NCBI RefSeq assembly: GCF_009017255.1
Contig: NZ_WBZB01000013.1
Span: forward strand, 204,404-268,403
DNA: 64,000 bases
From: Alkaliphilus serpentinus
Lineage (GTDB): Bacteria > Bacillota > Clostridia > Peptostreptococcales > Natronincolaceae
Direction of reading: 5' to 3'
Shown piece by piece: positions 15,402 to 24,899 of this stretch (the stretch's first letter is position 1; each line of letters starts with the position of its first letter). The notes beneath the pieces were generated by a model. The model ran no database searches. It had not been told where the DNA came from and worked only from the letters and a program-made list of their open reading frames with translations. Position numbers and translations under genes: made by a program.

Positions 15402-18323
15402 ATGAAATTTAAGATTAATGAGCTCTATCATGGATTTAGACTAATGGACCAATATTCAATTGATGAACTTAATTCTACTGCAAGGGTATTTTTTCATGAG
15501 AAAAGTGGAGCTAGGCTTCTACATTTAGAAAATGATGATGATAACAAGGTGTTTTCAATTTCCTTTAGAACGCCTCCAGCTGACGATACAGGTGTACCCC
15601 ATATCGTTGAGCATTGTGTCTTAGCTGGATCGAGAAAGTACAAAACTAAGGAACCCTTTATGGATATGATTAAGGGCTCCCTTCAAACCTTCATTAATGC
15701 CATGACCTACAGTGATAAAACTATGTATCCTATTGCCAGTAGAAATGAGAAGGATTTCTTTAATCTGATGGATGTATATTTGGATGGGGTTTTTTATCCC
15801 AGCATGTATGATGTACCAGAGATATTCTGGCAGGAGGGCTGGCATCATGGAATTAAAAACCTAGATGATAAGGTAAATTATAAGGGGATCGTTTATAATG
15901 AAATGCTGGGGGCATATTCCTCCCCCACAACAATTTTGGAGGCAGAGATTGTAAAGGCCTTGTTCCCAAATACCTGTTATCAATTCTCTTCTGGCGGAGA
16001 TCCTGATGCAATTCCGAGCTTAACCTTTGAAGACTTTTTAGACTTCCACAGAAAATATTATCATCCATCCAACAGCTATCTATATCTCTATGGAAATGGA
16101 GATATTGAAAAACAGCTACAATTCATTGATGAAGATTACCTATCGAATTTTGGTAGAATAGAAATAGACTCCTCTATTGACATTCAAAAGCCCTTTAGTG
16201 GAATGAAGGAGGTGGAGGTTAAATATCCAATTTCTAAGGAGGAAAAGGAGGAGAATCTTAATTACTTAGCCCTAAGCTATGTAATGGGGGATATCACAGA
16301 CCCAGAGAACTATTTAATGAAGGGTATTATAAAAAACATATTAATTGAATCCTCTGCAGCACCATTAAAGAAGGCCTTAATCGATGCTGGTATTGGTGAG
16401 GACATTATACATATTCCTGGAGACAGTCTACAATCTACCTTTACTGTAGTGGCCAAAAACACCACCATTGATCAGAAGGAGCAATTTGTTGAAGTTGTAA
16501 ATTCAACATTAAAGAAGCTTGTAGATGAAGGTATTGATAAGAAGCTAATTGAGGGTTGTATTAATATTGCAGAATATGACCTTAGAGAAGCCACTAGATT
16601 CCCAACAAAGGGTCTGATTTATAACATCATCGCCATGGAAAGCTGGTTATATGATCATCACCCTACTACCCACTTAAAATATGAGTCCACACTCAAGGGC
16701 TTAAGAGAGAAAATTCATACCAGCTATTTCGAGGATTTTATAAATGAAAGGATTTTAAATAATCCCCACAGTGCATTGGTGGTTATGAAGCCAGATAAAG
16801 AAATTGAAGATAGAAAAGCAGCATCAATTGAAATAAAGCTGGTTGACTATAAGGCTTCGCTAACTAAGGAGCAGCTGGAGGCCTTGGTGAAAAGAAATGA
16901 AAAACTGGAGGAAAGGCAAATATCACCTGATTCAGCTGAAACAAGGGCAACCATTCCAAAACTATCAGCTGATGATGTCAATCCAGAGGTAGAGAAAATT
17001 CCCCAGGAAATATTTGAGAAGGAAGGCTATACTCTACTTCATCATAATATTTTTACAAGTAAGATTGCCTATGTAGATTTCATATTTGATGTAGGAATGA
17101 TTGGAAAGGAATATATTCCTTATATCAATTTATTAACAGATATTATAGGCCAGGTAGATACAGTAACAATGAATTATTCTGATTTGTCTAATGAAATCTA
17201 TCTAAACACAGGGGGTATCGATTTAAAAGCAAAGGTTTATCTGGATAATAACAATAGCTCTCTATACTACCCGAAATTTATAATTAAGAGCAAATCTATA
17301 GGAGATAAAGTTCTAAGAATGTTGGAGCTAATATCTGAAATTACAGTTTCATCCAAAATTGAAGATAAGAAAAGAATCAAGGAGCTCATTCAACAGGTAA
17401 AATCTAGAATGGAGATGTCCATTTATGATATGGGCCATTATGTGGTTTCCAGAAGGGTATCCTCCTACTATTCAGAGGCAAGGAAGTATACAGAAATCCT
17501 TAGTGGGTTAGATTATTTTTGGTTTTTACAGGATTTAAACGATGGCTTTGATACTAACTTCGAGGAAATCATTCAAAAGCTAAAGGCTGTTTATAAGAAG
17601 ATCTTTAACAGAAACAATCTAATCATTAGTGTTACAGGTGATGAAGAGGACTTTAAGCTTATTGAGAATAACTTGGTGATTGTAACAGCAAAGCTTAATA
17701 ATGAAGGCTATGATTTCAAGGTTGAGAAAATAGCTTTAGAAAAGGCCAATGAAGGAATCCTATCCTCTGCCAATGTACAATATGTCGCAAAGGGCTTTGA
17801 CTTCCATAAGCTAGGCTACAGATATACTGGCACCATGAGGACCTTGGCTACCATATTATCTAATGATTATCTACATGATCGAATAAGGGCCCGCGGGGGA
17901 GCCTATGGTTGTGGTATCAGTTTCGATAGATCTGGTAACCTTACAGCCTACTCCTATAGAGATCCAAATATTACTGAAACCATAAAGGTTTATGATGAAA
18001 TTGCTACCTATGTTCAAGAGCTTCATCTTGATAAGGATGAATTGACAAAATATATCATTGGAACTATTTCAAGGCTTGATCCTGCCTTAACCCCTGCTAT
18101 GAAGGGTGATATCGCAACTGGCAATTATATCTCCCATTTAAGCTATGAGGATTTACAAATAGAAAAAAATGAGGTTTTAAATACAACTATTGAGGATATA
18201 AAAAATCTTTCTAAGCTAATTGATGAGTCTATGAAGGAGAATTATTGCTGTGTACTGGGGAATGAAGGTAAGATTAAAGAGAATAAAGACCTTTTTAACA
18301 AACTGGTACAATTGAAGAAATAA
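15402..18323 (+). CDS. PitrM/presequence-protease-type M16C metallopeptidase
   Basis: 973 residues from the ATG at 15402 (AGGAGG eight bases upstream), the usual length for M16C enzymes such as mitochondrial PreP and bacterial homologues. The inverted zinc motif is H67-I-V-E70-H71 and the third ligand is Glu167 in VYNEMLG. The enzyme forms a closed chamber from two halves and degrades short unfolded peptides in the cytosol. The C-terminal half shows the non-catalytic repeat including the R-x-R-GGAYG motif near 840 that contacts substrate. Monocistronic, with its own terminator. Confidence 0.94.
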   Translation: MKFKINELYHGFRLMDQYSIDELNSTARVFFHEKSGARLLHLENDDDNKVFSISFRTPPADDTGVPHIVEHCVLAGSRKYKTKEPFMDMIKGSLQTFINAMTYSDKTMYPIASRNEKDFFNLMDVYLDGVFYPSMYDVPEIFWQEGWHHGIKNLDDKVNYKGIVYNEMLGAYSSPTTILEAEIVKALFPNTCYQFSSGGDPDAIPSLTFEDFLDFHRKYYHPSNSYLYLYGNGDIEKQLQFIDEDYLSNFGRIEIDSSIDIQKPFSGMKEVEVKYPISKEEKEENLNYLALSYVMGDITDPENYLMKGIIKNILIESSAAPLKKALIDAGIGEDIIHIPGDSLQSTFTVVAKNTTIDQKEQFVEVVNSTLKKLVDEGIDKKLIEGCINIAEYDLREATRFPTKGLIYNIIAMESWLYDHHPTTHLKYESTLKGLREKIHTSYFEDFINERILNNPHSALVVMKPDKEIEDRKAASIEIKLVDYKASLTKEQLEALVKRNEKLEERQISPDSAETRATIPKLSADDVNPEVEKIPQEIFEKEGYTLLHHNIFTSKIAYVDFIFDVGMIGKEYIPYINLLTDIIGQVDTVTMNYSDLSNEIYLNTGGIDLKAKVYLDNNNSSLYYPKFIIKSKSIGDKVLRMLELISEITVSSKIEDKKRIKELIQQVKSRMEMSIYDMGHYVVSRRVSSYYSEARKYTEILSGLDYFWFLQDLNDGFDTNFEEIIQKLKAVYKKIFNRNNLIISVTGDEEDFKLIENNLVIVTAKLNNEGYDFKVEKIALEKANEGILSSANVQYVAKGFDFHKLGYRYTGTMRTLATILSNDYLHDRIRARGGAYGCGISFDRSGNLTAYSYRDPNITETIKVYDEIATYVQELHLDKDELTKYIIGTISRLDPALTPAMKGDIATGNYISHLSYEDLQIEKNEVLNTTIEDIKNLSKLIDESMKENYCCVLGNEGKIKENKDLFNKLVQLKK

Positions 18324-18329
18324 GGTATA

Positions 18330-18363
18330 AAAAAGGCAAGGTTCAAAATAACCTTGCCTTTTT
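18330..18363 (+). terminator. Terminator of the M16C peptidase gene
   Basis: AAAAAGGCAAGGTT and AACCTTGCCTTTTT form a 14-bp perfect stem right after the stop codon. Confidence 0.92.
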
Positions 18364-18486
18364 AACCAGACTATTTAAAAGACTGTAGATTCGAGGCACA
18401 AGAAAATCTAGAACCACAGCGTATTGCGATGAACCTACAAAATAAGGATTTTGAAATGAACTAATCACTCTTCTTATTCACTTGTT

Positions 18487-20091
18487 TTACCAAGCAGCAA
18501 TTGCACCATCAGCCCTAGCCTCTGTTCCACCAACTAAGGAGCCCTCCTTAGTTTTCCAAATAATTTGACCTCTACCAAAGCCACCACTATTCCATTGCAT
18601 CTTTACATCATGGCCCATTCTATGGAGGTTTTCAACATCTACTGTTGCCATATGCCCTTCAACTTCAACGGTTTTATCCGCCATCCACTGCCACCTAGGA
18701 GCATCTAAGGCCTCCTGTGGATTCATATGATAGTCAATTGTATTCATAATCACCTGTAAATGGCCCTGAGGTTGCATAAAGCCCCCCATAACTCCAAAGG
18801 GACCTATTGCTTCTCCTCCCTTGGTTAAAAAGCCAGGAATGATTGTGTGATAAGGCCGCTTACCAGGCATCAGCACATTCACGTGATCTTCTTCTAAGGT
18901 AAAGTTATGTCCCCTATTTTGAAGGCTTATTCCGGTATCTGGAACCACAACGCCAGATCCAAAGCCCATATAGTTACTCTGGATAAAGGATACCATATTT
19001 CCCTCACCATCGGCTGTTGCCAAATAAACAGTACCGCCCTTAGGTGGTTCACCAGCTGTAGGTTTAATGGCCTTTTCTCCTATGAGCTTACTTCTTTCCT
19101 TACCATAGGCCTCCGATAGCAAATCCCCCAGAGGCACCTTCAACCTACTACCATCGGTTATGTATTTATGTCCATCAGCAAAGGCCAGCTTCATGGCTTC
19201 AATTTGCTTATGATATACCTCATGGGATTTAGAAAAATCAATTTCCAAACCCTTTATAATATTTAATGCCATAAGGGCAATGATCCCTTGACCATTAGGT
19301 GGTATTTCCCACACCTCATAACCTTTATATTCTACATGGATTGGATCAACCCATTCTGATTGATGTTCTGCCAAATCCTCCTTTCGAAGGAAGCCGCCAT
19401 TCTTTTTAGAATGATAGTCAATTTTTTCTGCCAGCTCCCCTTTATAAAAGGCTTCTCCCTTAGTCTCAGCAATTAGTCTGAGGGTATTGGCATGGTCAGG
19501 AGATCTCCATATTTCTCCTACAGAAGGAGTTTTACCCTCTGGTGCAAATACCTTTGCCCAGTTGTTGAAAAGCTCCTCTGGAAGAAGCTTTTGATATACC
19601 ACATGGGCCCTTTCCCAATATTTAGCCACAATAGGAGCAACTGCATGGCCCTTTTCTGCATACTCAATGGCAGGAGCCAGCACCTCTGTTAAGGGTAGTT
19701 TTCCAAATTTCTCTGACAGTTCCGCCCATGCTGCCGGAGCCCCCGGAACCGTTACAGGAGTCCAACCGAATTTGGGAATTTCATCACCTAATTTTTTCAC
19801 TGCTTCGACAGATATCTGTTTTGGAGCTCTACCGCTGCCATTTAACCCATGGAGCTTCCCCTTGGTCCATACCAAGGCAAAGGCATCTCCTCCAATTCCA
19901 TTGGATGTGGGTTCTACAACGGTAAGGCAGGCTGCTGTTGCAATGGCTGCATCAATGGCATTACCGCCCTTCTTAATAATATCTAGGCCAGCTTGGGCAG
20001 CCAAGGGCTGAGAGGTTGCCACCATCCCTTTATGCCCATAAACAACATTTCTTCTAGATGGATAACTGTATCTTTGTGGATCAAAATTCAT
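18487..20091 (-). CDS. Gamma-glutamyltransferase family protein (YwrD-like)
   Basis: 534 residues with the full GGT fold: SQPLAAQAGLDIIKKGGNAIDAAIA near 27-50, EPTSNGIGGDAF near 60-71, and the catalytic Thr354 in KGGTVYLATAD followed by GNMVSFIQSNY. The C-terminus GGTEARADGAIAAW is typical. There is no signal peptide, unlike secreted GGTs, so a cytosolic enzyme of the YwrD type is expected. The usual TTH at the autocleavage point is GGT-V here, a change seen in some cytosolic members. Likely transfers or hydrolyses gamma-glutamyl groups; substrate unknown. Confidence 0.9.
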   Translation of the reverse strand: MNFDPQRYSYPSRRNVVYGHKGMVATSQPLAAQAGLDIIKKGGNAIDAAIATAACLTVVEPTSNGIGGDAFALVWTKGKLHGLNGSGRAPKQISVEAVKKLGDEIPKFGWTPVTVPGAPAAWAELSEKFGKLPLTEVLAPAIEYAEKGHAVAPIVAKYWERAHVVYQKLLPEELFNNWAKVFAPEGKTPSVGEIWRSPDHANTLRLIAETKGEAFYKGELAEKIDYHSKKNGGFLRKEDLAEHQSEWVDPIHVEYKGYEVWEIPPNGQGIIALMALNIIKGLEIDFSKSHEVYHKQIEAMKLAFADGHKYITDGSRLKVPLGDLLSEAYGKERSKLIGEKAIKPTAGEPPKGGTVYLATADGEGNMVSFIQSNYMGFGSGVVVPDTGISLQNRGHNFTLEEDHVNVLMPGKRPYHTIIPGFLTKGGEAIGPFGVMGGFMQPQGHLQVIMNTIDYHMNPQEALDAPRWQWMADKTVEVEGHMATVDVENLHRMGHDVKMQWNSGGFGRGQIIWKTKEGSLVGGTEARADGAIAAW

Positions 20092-20176
20092 TTTGTCCTC
20101 CCCCTTCTATTTAGCAATTCTATTATTTCGTATATCTTAATATTATCATTCGATAGCTAAAAAATAAAGAAAAAAG

Positions 20177-21160
20177 TTACTTCTTGGGAATTAGCTCTTC
20201 AATATCCCCACATACTTCCATACCACTATTTAAACCCGTGGAGCTAAAGATTACTCTCCCCCCCTTTTCCAATAGCCTGACATCAAGAATTGAAGAAATA
20301 CTTTCTTTTATCCTTCTATTCATCCCCTTAGGGGTTGGTGCCTGTAGGTTTCCCCCTTCAGTATATCCTCCATTAATATGTAACATATAGCTTTTATTTT
20401 CAATCTCAATATGAATTTTATCATCAATATAGGATATTTCTGAAACTCTACCACCATTGTAGGTTGCAAAGCTGTAAAGTTGATTATCAACATATATAAA
20501 GGATAAAAAACCTACAAAGCTATGGGCCATCCATGGTATTTTAGCAATTGAAACCATTAAAGATGCCTCTTCATTGTGAAAATTATTGGACTGCATCCAA
20601 ATCCAAGAGGAGGGAAAGGATTTTCCCCAGTCCTTTTCAATATAGCCCTTCCCACCATTAAAATCCTGTAAATGATTATTTATTGTAAGGGATCCCTTCA
20701 CTTGATGGTTTATACTCACGATTCCATGATAGCATTCCATAAAGGGTACAAAGGAGTACCAACCCATGATTCCTGGAGCTAAAAGCCTTTTGGGATAGTT
20801 GATGATATTGCTATATTTTAAGCTACCTCTACACTCAAAACTATCCTTTTTTATGTTTAAATCTATACCTTCCCTTGAAAATACGCTATCTCCAATCCTA
20901 ATTTCTAGTTTATCTGTAGAGGCTTTAAACTCATTTATAGGGTAGGTAATATACCAGCTATCTCCCGTTATTCCATCTATAGCTTGGATAAAACAGTGAT
21001 TATCTACATAATTCTTTGTTAGTGAAATTCCAGGAATAAAGCTCCAGCAGCAGCTTCCATCTTTTCCTGTATTTTTAAAATACCAGCCTTCAAAGTAAGG
21101 ACCTCTTTTATGTAATCCTTGATAAACTTCTGGTTTCCAAAGCTTATTTAATCTATACAT
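20177..21160 (-). CDS. Tocopherol-cyclase-family lipocalin-like protein
   Basis: 327 residues. The sequence carries family signatures: HKRGPYFEGWYFK near 17-29, and GGKGYIEKDWGKSFPSSWIWMQSN near 170-193, which define the tocopherol cyclase family (PF14249). Plant members close the chromanol ring of vitamin E; bacterial members outside photosynthetic groups are uncharacterised and cannot act on tocopherol precursors unless these are imported. No signal peptide. Divergent from the downstream histidine kinase. The true substrate is unknown. Confidence 0.82.
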   Translation of the reverse strand: MYRLNKLWKPEVYQGLHKRGPYFEGWYFKNTGKDGSCCWSFIPGISLTKNYVDNHCFIQAIDGITGDSWYITYPINEFKASTDKLEIRIGDSVFSREGIDLNIKKDSFECRGSLKYSNIINYPKRLLAPGIMGWYSFVPFMECYHGIVSINHQVKGSLTINNHLQDFNGGKGYIEKDWGKSFPSSWIWMQSNNFHNEEASLMVSIAKIPWMAHSFVGFLSFIYVDNQLYSFATYNGGRVSEISYIDDKIHIEIENKSYMLHINGGYTEGGNLQAPTPKGMNRRIKESISSILDVRLLEKGGRVIFSSTGLNSGMEVCGDIEELIPKK

Positions 21161-21407
21161 ATGCTTTACCTATGCTCCTTTGATTTTTTTCTTTATCCCA
21201 CCTTCCCTTAAATTTACCCATTAATCAGAAATTCTAAACTAAAATATCTTCTTGTAAAGGGTGGTTTTATTCCTATTGCAGCAACGCCACTTTTTTGAGA
21301 CTACATATGGAGTTCTAGTAATAGGTTTAATTCGTAAAAAAGGATTATTCTCCCTTATCTAGAATAAAACAATTAACTTACTATTCTGAAATTAAGGAGC
21401 AAAAAAA

Positions 21408-23057
21408 ATGGAAGAATCCTTATATCCTGCAGAAGAATTAAATCATAAGAATGATTCATTATTTCTAAAATCAGAATTAAACAAGGCAAAAAACTCCCTA
21501 AACCTTTCTAGAATCAAAACCATTACATTGATTTTGTTACTAGTTAATGTCATTATGCTTCATATTGATATCACAAAATTTATGAAGTTTTGGGGTGAAA
21601 TCGTAAATTATAAGTACCTGTTTTTCTCTCATATACTCATAGTTGTTTTCCTGATATCATATCTCTGGATTAATAAAAATAGGCATCTGTTGATGATTTA
21701 TCGTAAAAATCCTATTTTATTTGATAGAATCTTAATTTATATTTACATCAATATGGTTTTATTATGGTGTGTTTTTCTTGCTGTTAATGCACAGGGCACC
21801 CACAAACAGCTATCTGCCTATATAATTGGAATTTTTTGTTTGGCATCTGGATTAATTCAAAGCCCCTATGAAAGTGCACTTACCTACTTAACCAGCTTAA
21901 TCGTTTTTATTTTATTATTATTCAAAATTAAATTAACTCCATTGGAGGTAAGTGGACATGTTATAAATGTTGCTTTTTTAATTGCATTGGGGATAGGTAT
22001 TGCAAGAATAGGCTATTCATCCTTTGTTAATAGTATTAAACATAGAAGAATAATACAAAATCAGAATCTACAGCTCAAAAATTCTCAAAAACATCTAGAG
22101 GAAGCAGTCAAAGCAAAGACAGAAGAACTTACAATAGCAAATCAGAGTCTTCTCCATGAAATAGATTTAAGGCATGCAGCTGAAATCGCTGCCATAAAGG
22201 AAAAACTCTTATGTGAAGAAAAAAGCATGCTATTGGAGGAAGCTAGGGAGTATGAAGCCTTAAGAAACCATTTTTTAGCCAATATATCCCATGAACTAAG
22301 AACCCCATTAAATGTAATTTTATCAGCCCAACAAATAATACATTCCATAATTCATAACGATGGAGTTGAAGGAAATAAAATAAATAAAATACTACGCCAT
22401 AACAACACCATCAAACAGAATTGCTTTAGATTAATAAGGTTACTTAATAACATAATCGATATTACCAAAATTGATATAGGTTCCTTGTCTTTGGATGTTC
22501 ATAACCATAATATTGTTCAGGTGGTTGAAGATATTACTCTATCAGTTGTAACATTTGCTGAGGCAAAAAACATCAGTATCATCTTTGATACAGAAGTTGA
22601 AGAGTGTTTGGTTGCATGTGATCCAGAGAAAATTGAAAGGATCATGCTAAACCTTTTATCTAATGCCATAAAATTTACTCCATCAGAGGGGTATATATAT
22701 GTAAACATATATATTCAGGCTAACATGGTAGTTATCTCCGTTAAGGATACTGGCATGGGAATTCCATATGAAATGCATGATAAGGTTTTTCAAAGATTTG
22801 TACAGGTTGACAGTTCAATGAAAAGAAGGCAAGAAGGCAGTGGCATTGGTCTATCACTAGTTAAGCTTTTAGTTGAACTTCACAATGGCAGTATCAGGTT
22901 AGTAAGTGCTTTAGGTAAGGGCAGTGAATTTATTATAGAACTCCCTATTACAATTATAGATGATACTCAAATCACCAGCAACATAAAGGCTTCTGATGCT
23001 ACCAACAATGATAAAATCGAAAGGGTTACTATCGAGTTTTCTGACATCTATTTTTAA
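21408..23057 (+). CDS. Membrane sensor histidine kinase
   Basis: 549 residues. Residues ~38-205 hold about six membrane helices (a MASE-like sensory module), then a coiled coil (~215-285), a HisKA domain with phosphoacceptor His295 in ANISHELRTP, and a HATPase_c domain with N box (LNLLSNAIKFTP), G1 box (VKDTGMGIP) and G2 box (GSGIGLSLVKLL). No receiver domain and no response regulator is adjacent; the only receiver in the window is the lone CheY at 47.2 kb. Signal unknown. Its terminator has been invaded by a 224-bp element. Confidence 0.92.
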   Translation: MEESLYPAEELNHKNDSLFLKSELNKAKNSLNLSRIKTITLILLLVNVIMLHIDITKFMKFWGEIVNYKYLFFSHILIVVFLISYLWINKNRHLLMIYRKNPILFDRILIYIYINMVLLWCVFLAVNAQGTHKQLSAYIIGIFCLASGLIQSPYESALTYLTSLIVFILLLFKIKLTPLEVSGHVINVAFLIALGIGIARIGYSSFVNSIKHRRIIQNQNLQLKNSQKHLEEAVKAKTEELTIANQSLLHEIDLRHAAEIAAIKEKLLCEEKSMLLEEAREYEALRNHFLANISHELRTPLNVILSAQQIIHSIIHNDGVEGNKINKILRHNNTIKQNCFRLIRLLNNIIDITKIDIGSLSLDVHNHNIVQVVEDITLSVVTFAEAKNISIIFDTEVEECLVACDPEKIERIMLNLLSNAIKFTPSEGYIYVNIYIQANMVVISVKDTGMGIPYEMHDKVFQRFVQVDSSMKRRQEGSGIGLSLVKLLVELHNGSIRLVSALGKGSEFIIELPITIIDDTQITSNIKASDATNNDKIERVTIEFSDIYF

Positions 23058-23063
23058 AGAAAA

Positions 23064-23084
23064 AAGCTGTAAAAATTACAGCTT
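23064..23084. repeat. Left target-site duplicate (terminator hairpin), 21 bp
   Basis: AAGCTGTAA-AAA-TTACAGCTT: a perfect 9-bp hairpin. The same 21 bp recur at 23309-23329 on the other side of the inserted element. It comes seven bases after the histidine kinase stop. Confidence 0.93.
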
Positions 23085-23308
23085 GAGGTTATCGAAAAAC
23101 CCCTATATTTTAAAACTGAGAAATTGGCTCTCGGTCAAAAGGCAGGATGAACTCAAAAATCACAGGTATTTTCAAAACTCACCTTCGGCTCAGACATTGA
23201 AAATACTATTCTGTAATTTTCTCGTTCTTTTATTCTTATCTCCGCAGATTTCTCATTATTTAAGAATATAGGTGTTTAATTACAGTTTTATACTTTTTCG
23301 ATGGTCTG
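23085..23308 (+). mobile_element. 224-bp terminator-inserted MITE, copy A
   Basis: Non-coding element running from GAGGTTATCGAAAAA to TTTTTCGATGGTCTG. A closely similar element lies in reverse orientation at 47752-47974. It is an imperfect palindrome at three levels: ends (ATCGAAAAA/TTTTTCGAT), a subterminal arm (CCTATATTTT...GAGAAAT with its complement near 23240-23275), and a perfect inner arm GTATTTTCAA/TTGAAAATAC (23166-23175 with 23197-23206). It is flanked by 21-bp duplicates of a terminator hairpin. No transposase is encoded, so it must be mobilised in trans. Confidence 0.88.
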
Positions 23309-23336
23309 AAGCTGTAAAAATTACAGCTTTTTTTTC
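23309..23336. terminator. Terminator and right target-site duplicate
   Basis: The second copy of the 21-bp hairpin (23309-23329) is followed by a T-run (23328-23335). It terminates the methyltransferase gene that reads toward it only by its reverse A-run at the left copy; on the plus strand it ends histidine-kinase transcripts. Confidence 0.85.
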
Positions 23337-24166
23337 TACTTTGTTGTTACTATACAAATTGTTTTAGATTCCTCATCAAAGGGTTTACCAGCTACATCTG
23401 AAAAAAATTCTATTGAACCGAAGCCTGCATCTTTCATCTCTTTTTTAAGGTCTTCTTTTGAAAAGCAGTGTTCAAAAACTCTTATCACCTCAACATCACC
23501 GTTAATATCTACTAGAACATGCTGATCTAATCTAGTATTTTTATCATATATGAAGTGGGACTCTAAGCATAGGTAGGTATCTGGTCGCCAAAATCCTCCT
23601 CCTTCCTCCATATACCAAATATTCGATTCTTTCTTACTATCAAAGAATTTCGGACTAAAAACATCTAAAATAAACTTTCCACCTTTTTTCAGGGCCTTGT
23701 AAACCTTTTTTAGCAAAAGGGACCTTTGACTAGGGTTTAAAACTCCATAATCACAATAGATTAGTATAATTACATCAAACTCATTTTCATAATCTATATC
23801 TAGGTAATTCTGATAGATATATTTAATGGCATCCCCCCTTTCTACAGCCTTCTCTGTAGCATAGGCTACAGATCTTTTAGAATAATCGATTCCTGTGATG
23901 GAATATCCCTTTTTAACGAATCTTTCGGCATATAACCCTGGACCACATCCTAAGTCCAAGAACTGATTATATACATTAGCTGGAGCTATTTTTCCTATCC
24001 ACTCGACAGATAGATCCATAAATTCATAGGATCTACTGGCTCCAGTTTCAGGATCTAGGTGGGACTCCAGCATTCCCTTTGAGATATGCTCATCATCCCA
24101 GAATTTTGTAGTGCTAGGTGCATATAGGTCTGGTTTCTTTAAATACTCAAAAATCTTCTTTATCAT
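23336..24166 (-). CDS. SAM-dependent class I methyltransferase
   Basis: 276 residues. The SAM-binding core is clear: QFLDLGCGPGLYAERFVKKGYSITGIDYSKRSV near 66-98 (motif I and the acidic loop), DVIILIYCDYGVL near 128-140, and a post-core LLLKKVYKALKKGGKFILDVFS. N-terminal ~55 residues suit a lid (FWDDEHISKGML). Small-molecule or protein substrate unknown. AAAGGATG precedes the ATG. It lies 31 bp behind the nitroreductase gene and probably shares its attenuated leader. Confidence 0.88.
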   Translation of the reverse strand: MIKKIFEYLKKPDLYAPSTTKFWDDEHISKGMLESHLDPETGASRSYEFMDLSVEWIGKIAPANVYNQFLDLGCGPGLYAERFVKKGYSITGIDYSKRSVAYATEKAVERGDAIKYIYQNYLDIDYENEFDVIILIYCDYGVLNPSQRSLLLKKVYKALKKGGKFILDVFSPKFFDSKKESNIWYMEEGGGFWRPDTYLCLESHFIYDKNTRLDQHVLVDINGDVEVIRVFEHCFSKEDLKKEMKDAGFGSIEFFSDVAGKPFDEESKTICIVTTK

Positions 24167-24196
24167 GATAATACATCCTTTCTTTTTAAATCTATT

Positions 24197-24811
24197 TTAT
24201 TTGTTTTGCTTCCAGTCATCATAGAATAAGATTTCGCCAAGGGTTTTTCTATAAATTTCCCTTGGCTCCTCAGCAGGATAGCCCATAGGCATTAGGAAGA
24301 GACATGCTACATTCTCGGGCAAATTCAGAATTTTACTAGACCTTCTAACATCCAAATAACCCACCCAGCAGGTTCCAAGTCCTCTATTGGCTGCCGCCAG
24401 AGCAATATGCTCTCCCGGTATTAAAGGAACAGCGTTGCACCAGAAGGTGGCTGCCATTTTTCTATCAGAGTATTGATTCATATACTCAATAAAGTCTTCA
24501 CCAAATCTAGTATGGTTCACCACCACTCCAAAATCATCCTTGGGTAGCTTTGACATATCATTATCAAGCCTAGCACAGCAAGCGATAATAACAGGTGCTT
24601 CAGCAATCCAGCTTTGATTTCCAGCAGCCTGTGCTAGCTGTTTTTTCTTTTCTTCATCCTTTATTACACCGAAAAGCCAGCTCTGAGAATCTCCTCCAGA
24701 GGGGGCATATCTTGCTGAATCTAAGATTTCTTCTAAAATTTCCTCTTTTATTGGCTTGGTAAGATAGCTTCTAATTGATCTTCTTTGTTTGATAGCTTCC
24801 ATTAATTCCAT
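24197..24811 (-). CDS. Nitroreductase family FMN oxidoreductase
   Basis: 204 residues, single-domain nitroreductase. RRSIRSYLTKPI near 9-20 binds the FMN phosphate, YAPSGGDSQSWLFGVI near 34-49 contacts the flavin, and AAANRGLGTCWVGYLD near 140-155 is the family C-terminal signature. GAAGGAAGG precedes the ATG. It is the first gene after a leader with a terminator/antiterminator switch (24866-25113) and is followed by a methyltransferase in the same direction. Substrate unknown. Confidence 0.87.
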   Translation of the reverse strand: MELMEAIKQRRSIRSYLTKPIKEEILEEILDSARYAPSGGDSQSWLFGVIKDEEKKKQLAQAAGNQSWIAEAPVIIACCARLDNDMSKLPKDDFGVVVNHTRFGEDFIEYMNQYSDRKMAATFWCNAVPLIPGEHIALAAANRGLGTCWVGYLDVRRSSKILNLPENVACLFLMPMGYPAEEPREIYRKTLGEILFYDDWKQNK

Positions 24812-24865
24812 TAAACAAAACCTTCCTTCTAAAGTATTGTAGCAAAATGATTGAGTTGATAAAAA

Positions 24866-24899
24866 AAAGGAGCCGATAGATTTTACTCTACGGCTCCTT
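24866..24899 (-). terminator. Leader terminator upstream of the nitroreductase gene
   Basis: On the minus strand AAGGAGCCG and CGGCTCCTT form a 9-bp stem, extended by TAGA/TCTA, followed by eight T's. It ends 55 nt before the nitroreductase start, so it can only act as an attenuator. Confidence 0.88.

Noticed and set aside
19667..20011. 114-residue plus-strand frame in the gamma-glutamyltransferase region
   Set aside because: Shadow of a highly conserved gene on the other strand, no binding site.
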